Source: Colocasia esculenta (taxonomy: Eukaryota; Streptophyta; Magnoliopsida; Alismatales; Araceae). Taken from it: a stretch of DNA of 64,000 nt. This document shows, piece by piece, positions 55,304-64,000 of the stretch. Where the stretch lies: assembly GCA_014218235.1 (NCBI GenBank), contig CM024753.1, positions 3,162,001-3,226,000 on the forward strand, read 5' to 3'. The position numbers and the translations under genes were made by a program. Under the pieces are notes generated by a model. It had not been told where the DNA came from. It saw nothing but the letters and a program-made list of their open reading frames with translations, and searched no databases. Numbering within the stretch: position 1 is the stretch's first letter; each line of letters opens with the position of its first letter.

Positions 55304-56963
55304 AAAAATCTATTAAAATAATTTTTTCCTATTTTTATTCCTAAAATTGATTATTCCAATTGGGCCAATCATATATAAGAAGGTGAAGATAACTACATAT
55401 GATTGTGCAAAAAAAAGTGTTACTCAAATTTTTATTAGAACTTGATGTTAATTCCTACAATTTATAAAATGATTTTTTTGTTTACATGTGGACCAAGATT
55501 ATATGCAACGACACGATCATGCCTAGATATTTGTGAGTCTTAGAACAATCAGCACGATATGATAAAAATGGTTGATCAATTTCTTCTTATCGGTCGACTG
55601 ATTCTTTTAGTAAGCACTCCAGATGTCTAAATAGATCAAAGTTTAAAATTAGTCGATCGATTTTTTTTATCGGTCAATCGATTTCTATTAGTGTAAGTCT
55701 AAGTTTTATGATCTATTTATTTTTTAAAGAGAAAAAAAATTAGTCGATTGACTTGAAATTTTCAATCCGATACAATACAAATTGTACCGTATATGCCACG
55801 GAAAATGCAGTACAGTCAATTCGCGCGGTATGACCAAGTTTGATGTGGATTCCTATAGACCATTGTATTTATATATGGGCTCTCAATTTCACGAATTGTC
55901 AAAATACTTTTAAATACATCCAAGGTGCTTTTAGTTATACGCCCTTTGTGACTAAACCACGGTTTAAATGCGGAAATGACAAATACGTCCCCCTCAAGTT
56001 AGGTTTAATGAGATTATGAATCATGATGAGATCATATGCCTCAAAGGCGTCTTCACATTTCATAGCATATTTTATGGTATAAGAAGTGGAATACTGCAAA
56101 TTATTTGGAAATATTTAGGGAGAGTTTTTAGAATTTATGAAACTTAGGGTATATAAAAAATATGACTGACCAAGAAAGGATATATACATAAAACCATGGT
56201 TGGCTGTGCTGCACTAGATCGATGCAGCACAGTCGGATCGTATTGTGCCAAGAATTCTTTGGCTCTTGACACAGTACCCATCAACAGTGGCATTTAAAAA
56301 AAAAAAATTTCTCAAAGGCTTGATTAGAAGTTTTTGGGGGTACCAATATATGATACATCTCCATACCGTATCATAATAGCCTAAATCCGGCAGTGCATGT
56401 GGTATGTCCAACCTTGCACAAAACACACATCATGCCTTGCCTGCAAGAGCAAAAGGCAAGGTAAAATGAACTGAAATCTATGGTAGAAAATGGCTCCCTT
56501 CACCAGAAACACAAGTTTACGTTTACATTGGAACTTCAAGGCAGAGAAACTAGGATACATTTAGAACTCACATAGCATACAAAACAAACTGGAGCACTAC
56601 TTGCTTCAGACTTGGTGTGTAACAAGACTGATGTGACTTGTCCAACCCTCATGTGATCGGTATATATGGCAACTGAGCAAGTCACATCCCTTACACAGCT
56701 TGCACTACTGCACTTAGGCCTTGTGGGGAACAACATGTAACACACTCTTAATGTATCCTCAAACTCAAACAAGCCAAAACAGCTTATTACTGGCAGTTCT
56801 GTGCATGGAAGTAGAACTCCCGACGAAGAACTCTATACACTGGACTTCTAAGACCTGCAGAGGGAAACTTCCTTCGCCCGCTATACTATGCGGCTGTAGT
56901 TGCAGGAGAAGAAGAAAGATTGAGATGGAGTCCGGTGAGTTACAGATTTCATTTCCAGAGGGG
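55304..56963. other. AT-rich intergenic stretch and probable LOL1 3' UTR
   Basis: Short dyads around TCGATCGATT at 55600-55750 are the only pattern seen. The last few hundred bases before 56964 would be the 3' UTR of the minus-strand zinc-finger gene. No other gene. Confidence 0.5.
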
Positions 56964-59458
56964 TCAGTTTCTGAGCTTCTGCGCTATAGTGGCATGTGTG
57001 ACCTGCATATATTATCAAAGTGAGAAATCAGAGAGCTGGGCATCAGCTCCTTCGCAGTTCTCTTTGAACAGACAGGTCTAAATCTTGAGAAACAAGCTGG
57101 GAGCATATCTGCTAAGATCTGGGGCAAAATTGAAAGAGAAAGATATGGCAATTCAAGCTGAATACCCCAACTGGTGTTACAAAATTGCAGACAGCACATT
57201 TGACAGAGCTTGCTCCATACTGGTACATCAGCAGCATATGGCAGTTCCCACAGTTCACATGCGCGACTTGATTAGCTGCCACAAGATACAAAACCATTAG
57301 CATGAGACACTAACGCATGATGCTTCTCTTGATGGTTCCATGTTCTCATATAAATGGACACAAAAAAAGAACTAGTAGATGACAAGATCTTGTGCCGGCC
57401 CAAGCACAGAAGTAATTACAAATAAAACTACATGACAACTTAAAACGAGGGTCGAAAGAACCAAGATGTTATCAAGTGTGCTTTTGCATCCTCAAGAACA
57501 TATGGATTCATTCCTTGTACTTTTGTTAGTCAAAGAAATGAACATACAGATTTCCCAACCTAACGGTACCATATACGGAGGGAAAGGCCATTTGAAATTC
57601 TTCATGAAGGTTCAGTCTATGATGCACAAAATAGCAATGGGACCTGTATAAATGTACTCTTCCAGACCTATAAATGCAACAGAAGAGACAATTCCATCTA
57701 GACAGATGTAATGCACATAGCCAAGCATGGTGAAAGGAACATGTCCAAACAAAGAACTCCAGCTGTAAGCATCAGAAATTATTTTAACCTTTCTCTTCAG
57801 GAACCATTCCTATTCCTAATAGAGAGGGTAACTATTAAATAATATGATCTTCTTCATGAAGTTTGAACTTCTTATAGATGTTCCCTATCGTTAACAGCAA
57901 GTGTCCTCACCATCTAACGCCAGGTTAATTGTGTGGCAACAAGAACACTGTACACTTGTAGCTCCACGAATGTACATCAAAAGTGTGTGACAGCCTCCAC
58001 AGAGCAATTGAGCCATTTCCGTGCCTATCACAAGGTCAGCAAATTTTTAATGAGACAGGAAGTGGAAGAAAGAACATTTTACATTGGAAAAACTGATACA
58101 GATGCTAACAATTGACAAATAGAAAGACATCACTGGCATTGTTTGCCCCATATTGCAGCATACCAGGTGGAGGGACAGCAGTCACCACATTGCAGACTGC
58201 ACAGCATACTGATGTTGCTCCAAGCGGGTAAAGGAGGAGATTTCGGCATCCAGAACAGACTAGTTGGCTTTGGGCACCTATGAATGGTCATGATCAAAAT
58301 ATTTGAAAGGATAAACGTCCTTAGAGCCAAGAAAAGAGTACTTTTAGTGTGTTGGTGGAACACCAGAAGACAAATGTGAAGGGTTCAAATTTTAGATCTT
58401 TCCATTAGGATAAGAAAATGTAGCCCCTGGTAATGGGCTTCCATGAACGCTTCCTATGAATCCTTATGCAGGTTTTGTGCTATCAAATCCAAGATCTCAC
58501 AAGAATGTGCATATTGCTGCACGGCAGCATCTTAACCTGTAAATAATGAATCTACCTCTTCAACACTCTCAGGAGATGACGACTCACTTGTAGACAATCA
58601 GAGAATGGAGAAGAATGAGTAGATTGTAGATTGGGATAGCACATGAGAGATTTTCGTGGTTTGGAGGCACCAGCCTTCGTAAACCCCACCTTTGCACTGA
58701 GTGAACACAAGAGTGAAGCTGTACTCAAGGAGTGGCTCAGTGTTTAAAGCCCTCCAATGTAAATTTTAGGATCCAGGTTCAAACCCCACCCCCCACATTA
58801 AAGAAAAAAGAAACACAAGTGCCAAACTAGAATCCCTTCTTGTGTTCCTCCTTGTCACTTCACACTTAAATAGCAGCACTACCTTTCACAGACAAACGAC
58901 AGTGTTATGCGTCTGGCTTCCCATGGGAAACCCCCACCACTACCAAAGAAACGTGAACCATATCCCAACATAATGCAAGTTGACACACAGAGCCAGTTGG
59001 TACTACAATATAAGCACCACGAGTAAGGAGAAATTAGCATTTTCCATCCTTGAAATATGAGCAACAAACATTGGGAGCTTTTCTTTAATGGGGATGATTC
59101 TGAACTTTAGACATCAAAATACTGTAGACAAGCATGCTCTTTCAAATATGTAACCCATCACCCAGATGGAATTCAAGCAAACTAAGTAGCTCAAAATCAT
59201 AATATGAATCATTAACCACAAAGCATGATTAGAATTAGATGCAAGTCCTAGGCAAGAACACATACACAGATCTGTTGACTTTTATTTTTTAGCTTCTATC
59301 AAACGGTCTATAGGTAATTGCCACGGAACTGAGTTCAAGCATGAGTATGCTAGTTTATATTCAACCAAAGGACCTGCTGAGACACAACAGAAGCTACCAT
59401 TTGATGGGGTGAGTGGCACTGGAACAGGAGCTGGGTATGGAGCAAGAGGAACTGGCAT
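56964..59458 (-). CDS. LOL1: LSD1-type zinc-finger protein, LOL1-like
   Basis: Coding exons on the minus strand are 59458-59398, 58277-58164, 58024-57911, 57275-57166 and 57002-56964. All have GT-AG borders and matching phases, giving 145 residues (Arabidopsis LOL1 has about 154). Each of the three internal exons carries one LSD1 zinc finger, C-x2-C-...-C-x2-C: CSGCRNLLLYPLGATS (28-49), CGGCHTLLMYIRGATS (67-88) and CGNCHMLLMYQYGASS (105-126). The Pro-rich N terminus MPVPLAPYPAPVP and the short C-terminal exon match LOL1 rather than LSD1. LOL1 is a nuclear regulator that promotes plant cell death, opposing LSD1. The 39-bp last exon is the least certain part. Noncoding first exons probably lie near 60115-60133 and above 60786. 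Confidence 0.88.
58733..58815 (+). mobile_element. tRNA-derived SINE-like head in LOL1 intron
   Basis: TGGCTCAGTGT (58733-58743) fits a pol III box A and GGTTCAAACCC (58776-58786) a box B, 32 nt apart. An A-rich tail follows (ATTAAAGAAAAAAGAAA). It sits in the first coding intron of LOL1 in opposite orientation. Cloverleaf folding is not preserved, so it is not a working tRNA. Confidence 0.6.
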
Positions 59459-61100
59459 TTCCTTTAGGATTTAGTGTCCTTCCCAGTTCTTCAAGGGCAA
59501 CTTCAAAGGAAGGAGCAGAAACTCCAAAGTGTCACCTCCATATCTGTGCCAAACAAACAAAGAATATTTACAGAGCTGAAGTAACAGTGACAATAAAGAA
59601 AGGAAATTGGAATAGTTTAGGGGAAAAAACTGCAAATTCTGTTACTATCTAGGTGGCCAAAGAATGACCATGGTAACCAAGTAGAGATGGTACTCATGTG
59701 CTATGCATTCTCCTCAAATTCTAAATAATAAGTCCTAGAAACAACGAAGAGAGGGGGAAAAAAAGAGAGCAGATGCCTGAATATACAAGATGAAAACGGG
59801 GATCAAAGTTTAGTCCTGAAGTATTCATTCAAAAACTGGCACTACGAAAAGGAAGAATAGCCATCTTGTATCATGATTACCGAATTGGATTCTCAGTAAA
59901 TGACATGAGACTACACCACCCTACAGAGACTCTCTGGAAAGAAGAAATAAACAGAAGCAAGAATGAGAGAATGCATACGGCAATGATTACGTACAGGAAT
60001 CGAAAAGAGAAAAAAAATGCACAATTGTATACCCAATCCCGGTTTTCAAATGAATAGCTGAAAGCCTGAAACAAGAAGGAAACTTCAAGAGAAAAGAATG
60101 AAATATGGGAACCTTCACTGGGAAGATCCAGCTGCAAAGAAAGCGATGTAACCAAAAGATACAGGGAAGTGTGTGTGGGGAAAGTTAGTAATTAAAATGC
60201 TGAAGAACTAAATGGGTGGTCAATAAAAATATGCATCTGAATTCAACACCCATTAATGTTGTTCCCACATGTGAAGTTATATCACTGGCTCTTGACTTGA
60301 AATCTCTATATATGGGAACTGGGTTCCTGGATTAGGAAAATAAAGTTGGGATTTTCCTGGCCCTCATCTGAGAATCCAACTCCTGGATCCGTTGGTCAGG
60401 TGAGAACTTGCCCCAGGTTAGGATTAAGTGGGATTGCTATGATTTTAACTATGAAAATAAGCGACATTGGACTTCCATCAAGGTTTCTACACAGTTGAAC
60501 AGGAAACCAGGTAAACCAAGCAATGTAACCCCATGCGCCAGCAGAGCAGCATTTGGGTTTCCCTACTTCAGCCTTGCCACAAGTATCATCATATCCTCAG
60601 TCTTATGACTGGAAACCAAAAGGAAGCAATGACCAAGAACTATAATAACCAGAATCTCTGCAGAGAAAGATCATCTCTTTCCCTGCCATACCTGAAAACC
60701 TGGGCACTGGAACTTGGTTGAAGACGATTAGCATTGTGTATGAATTCCCAGAGACATAAAGAGAGAGAGAGAGAGAGATGCATACCTGTGAAGCTACCAG
60801 GTAACAGGGGGAGCACTGGGATTCAGGTTGGGTTGTGATGAGGAGGAAGAAGAGAGCATAGGTGGGGGGAGAGGAGAACGTGAGGAGGGGAACTGACAGA
60901 GTTGGAAGAAGAGGCGCTCTCGGTTGGTCTTCCCCTCCGAGCAGTGCCCACGTTTTGTCTTGCAGCTCTCTCTCACATGGAATCCTGCACGAGGATCCTC
61001 TCACTACAAACTGCACCTGTTCCAGCTGTAGTTCGTCTATTCCTCTTCTTCTCACATTCTTTTCCTATTACCTTTCATCATCTGTACTAATGATTATTTG
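59459..61100 (-). promoter_or_regulatory. Probable 5' UTR exons and promoter region of LOL1
   Basis: A 3' splice site is predicted at 59543/59544 (GGCACAG), making 85 nt of leader in the first coding exon. A short exon 60133-60115 and a donor at 60786 (CACAG|GTATGC) are plausible. A GA run lies at 60761-60778. The leader contains a short upstream ORF at 59541-59503. All are sequence predictions only. Confidence 0.4.
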
Positions 61101-64000
61101 ATCAAACAAATTGAGAATTTTAAATCTTAGAAGATGTGACAGCAAGCACATGATTTGCTATGGGTCCACATAAACCAACCTCCATTAATGTTTTAAAATG
61201 ACTAGACTTCCTCGGTTACTCTCCGGTGCAACAGCCACTAAAAGTGAAGATATGAAAGTTCTAGCCAGACAAACATAGACACTGATGGATCAATGGCAAT
61301 AATGCTGCTGCCATCAGTTTTTATGGGAAATGTGGTCACCATCCAAAGAAGGATTAGGTTCAGGTTGGAGGTTCTTGATTGAGTCCTAGCTAGGGTCAAT
61401 GCTTTGGGGATAAGTGCAAAGTTATGCCACCTTTTGTCATCTGATTTATCAACTTTCTTGTCTAAAAAAAATTGGACAACTTAATCTTAGTTGCAAACCC
61501 ACCATTGTACTCTGCAGGGGAGGCACAAAGAAAAGGAAATGTTTCCTACATGAATGTGATGTATGGGCATTATCTATCTTGGAATGGGATAATGTGAAGT
61601 GACTCCCCCCAAATTAAGCTACTGTTTGCCATGAACAAATCTTCTTATCAACATGACAAGAAGAAGATATATAGTTCGAAATCAACCACGCAAATGCATG
61701 TGGCCTCAGACGTTCAATTCTGCTCGACACCTCTGGGCAATGCCATATTCTGCCTGGCCTATCAAAGAAAATATTATGACTCAGAAATTTTTAGTGAAAA
61801 GTTTTTACTTTTCAAAAGTAAACATCGATCAAACCTTTATAAAGCATGAACAGAGCGAAAGGAACAAGGACCTTTATATAAATTAATGTCCACAATATTG
61901 CACACCATCGGCAACGGAGTTATTAATATAAGAAGTATGTAGTTCATGCCTTTTTAGTAAGTTCTTTTTTTATCTTTCGAGTTGTCCCACCAACACAAAT
62001 TTGTAAGATGACATGATCAGATCGTACATTAATATGATTAGTATCTATTGATATGTGTAAACAGGCATAACAATGATGGACGCAATAACATAGAGTGAAT
62101 AAGAGATATATCTGTGGCGGCAAGAGTAGTCTTGCAATAAAAGTGATATGAATTGCAAGATCACTCTTGTTATATATATCGCGTGTGCATTTTATTGCAT
62201 TTATGTTTATATGTGCATCAAATATTACTTGAGAAATATTTACGTCTCTTTTGCATGACATACGTTAGTTGGCGTCAGCGCGTGTCGAACTCTAGCTCAT
62301 ATTTTTTGTGCAACAAATATTTCTCTTATTATTTTAACTTAGTTGATGTTGTATATCTCTAATAAATTAATTAGTAAAGAATGACAAATACTGTATGCTT
62401 CTCTCTCTCTCTCTCTCTCTCTCCTCTAGCTCTCTCCAATAAGGTCTTGCTCACTATTAATCCCTTCAGCCAACTGACAGATCTGCGAGAGATTTGGTTT
62501 GAGAACGAAGGTGCCGATGCATCCATTCGACGAAACCATGTCTCCACCTGGCCCTCCTCTGCCAACATATTTATCTCTGTGCTCCCCGCGTGGAAGGGCT
62601 GAATAAAAATAAGAGGGCATCATATGAAACAAAGAGAAGGTTTTGACATGGGGAAGTCATTTTCGAAGCACCCATATGTATGGAATATTCCATCAGTGGC
62701 ATTTCATTATATGCTACCTTATATATATGTCATGGTACTTCCGAACATGTACTTAATTTGATGTTATCCTTTGGCTTTGCACATACATGTATTATAAATT
62801 TGATTGTCGAGTTAAAACATGCAGCTCTCCATTTCCCATGTTTATCAACCAAGGGAAATTTCTGAACAACTCTACTCTTCTAGTTAAACACACATTTATG
62901 ATTAAATGATCTGCTATATATAGCCCTCATTATCCACGACAATATTGATATATATATGTATGCATTAATTATATATTGTGGTAAATAAAAAATAACATTT
63001 TCTTATTCCCATAGGATCGGATAGGGACCTGAGTCTCCTACTTAGGCCTATCCCATTGAAGTCCAGCATAGAGAGCACCCTAAGCAATGTGCAAGTCCTC
63101 TCAAATTAAGGAGATAAATTTTATATCGAAAGTTGAGATTTCTTCTCCACTTAGGTGAGACTCCAACCAAAGGTGTGAACAACTACAAGTAATAAGGTCG
63201 AGGCCAAATATCACTATACTAGATGCTACCAACACACATTCTCTTTTCACTTAAATTATTTATTTCTCTACTCGGATCGACTTCCCTTTTTACTTACTTG
63301 ACTGTCAAAAAGTTATCTCTTGTATCCACATTTCAGACCAACTTTTTTACAAGTCGAGACAAGCAGAGCAGTGTGGAGGACTTGTTCTTCACCACTAATT
63401 CCAGCCCGAGGTCATATTGGGGCCAACACAGTTCCTTCTCTCTCTCTAGAGGGTTAAAAAATCTCCGGTTATTTTAACCGGGGGTTGTTTAACACACATT
63501 TTAAGTAAAAATGATTTGAGAGGGATATGTGGGTAAAAAGAGTTGGGGGGGTTAAAGCTATCCCTCCAAGAAGGGTGGGGTAGCTTAACCCCACTCTTAT
63601 CCCCCTTAACTCCAAAAATCACAGGATTAGCCTATCCCCCTTGTCAAAGCTTCCTGTTAACTCCGCTTTTGCCCCTCTCTAACCTTGCCCAAAACCCCCG
63701 CCAAAACCGGGCCGGGACGAATCACATCACGATCTTATACAGACGAACAACATCCTCCGGATAAGAGGAGAGCTAGCATGATGCAGATTTGTGGCGCCTT
63801 TCATGAGGATGGCTAGAATATCCATCTCTCGGGACCGAATTTTTTCTGGGCGCTGAGAACAAGAAGGCATGCATATGTAAGTACAAACAAATTAAAGTAG
63901 GTCCCTCTCTCTGCCTCTGAGTGCTCATCTTTCTCCATCGGCGCGTCCACCTTGCCCTCGGCTCTAATTGGAGCCTTCTCATGGCCACCCTCGCTTGAAA
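61101..64000. other. Intergenic stretch, no gene supported
   Basis: ORFs are short and lack motifs. A CT microsatellite lies at about 62399-62423. The 63450-63620 part has GGGTTAA and TTAACCC inverted motifs that could be a MITE, without a clear boundary. Confidence 0.55.

Noticed and set aside
58733..58795. tRNA gene
   Set aside because: Box A and B are present but the acceptor stem and anticodon arm do not form.
62430..62602. Small ORF after the CT microsatellite
   Set aside because: No recognisable motif, no splice context and no conservation evidence.

Overview
This is nuclear DNA of a flowering plant, probably a monocot. Three host genes have GT-AG introns or plant-only domain plans. 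About 34 kb of the window is one nested stack of Ty3/gypsy retrotransposons. The monocot guess rests on residue patterns in the TTL protein and is not proven.

Layout. 1-2952: an LTR-like block ending at a ...TTACA edge, with a GC island of three perfect hairpins. 2953-4220: 3' relic of a Tat-type element, with an antisense ORF fragment, a polypurine tract and the start of an LTR. 6059-10381 (+): six-exon TTL gene for the last two steps from urate to allantoin; its large intron holds a complete 332-bp TRIM and a 387-bp hAT element, both with target duplications. 11367-15124 (-): two tandem copies of an unrecognised small basic protein gene, each with TATA and E2F-like promoter sites, separated by a 1.5-kb Mutator-like element.

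15666-49492: a minus-strand Tat-type element (outer; TSD GTTAG). A younger 17.7-kb plus-strand Tat-type element (inner; 16093-33753, TSD GTACT) is inserted in one of its LTRs. The outer element carries two diverged gag genes and no pol, plus a 5-kb noncoding part with tandem arrays and six hairpins sharing one loop. The inner element has gag, protease, G-patch, RT, two RNases H and integrase, all frame-broken, and two intron-containing antisense genes (a DUF7745-like gene and a plant-mobile-domain gene).

49493-53151: degenerate repeats. 53152-54938 (-): PLS-class PPR gene with an E-type C terminus, broken by one missing base. 55022-55303: a Mutator-type MITE with a perfect 9-bp TSD, related to the 1.5-kb element. 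56964-59458 (-): five-exon LSD1-type zinc-finger gene (LOL1-like) with a SINE-like insert in its first coding intron. 59544-64000: no convincing gene.

The host genes have no evident functional link. Many single-base indels, including between the inner LTRs and in the PPR gene, suggest residual assembly errors, so broken reading frames here should be read with care.
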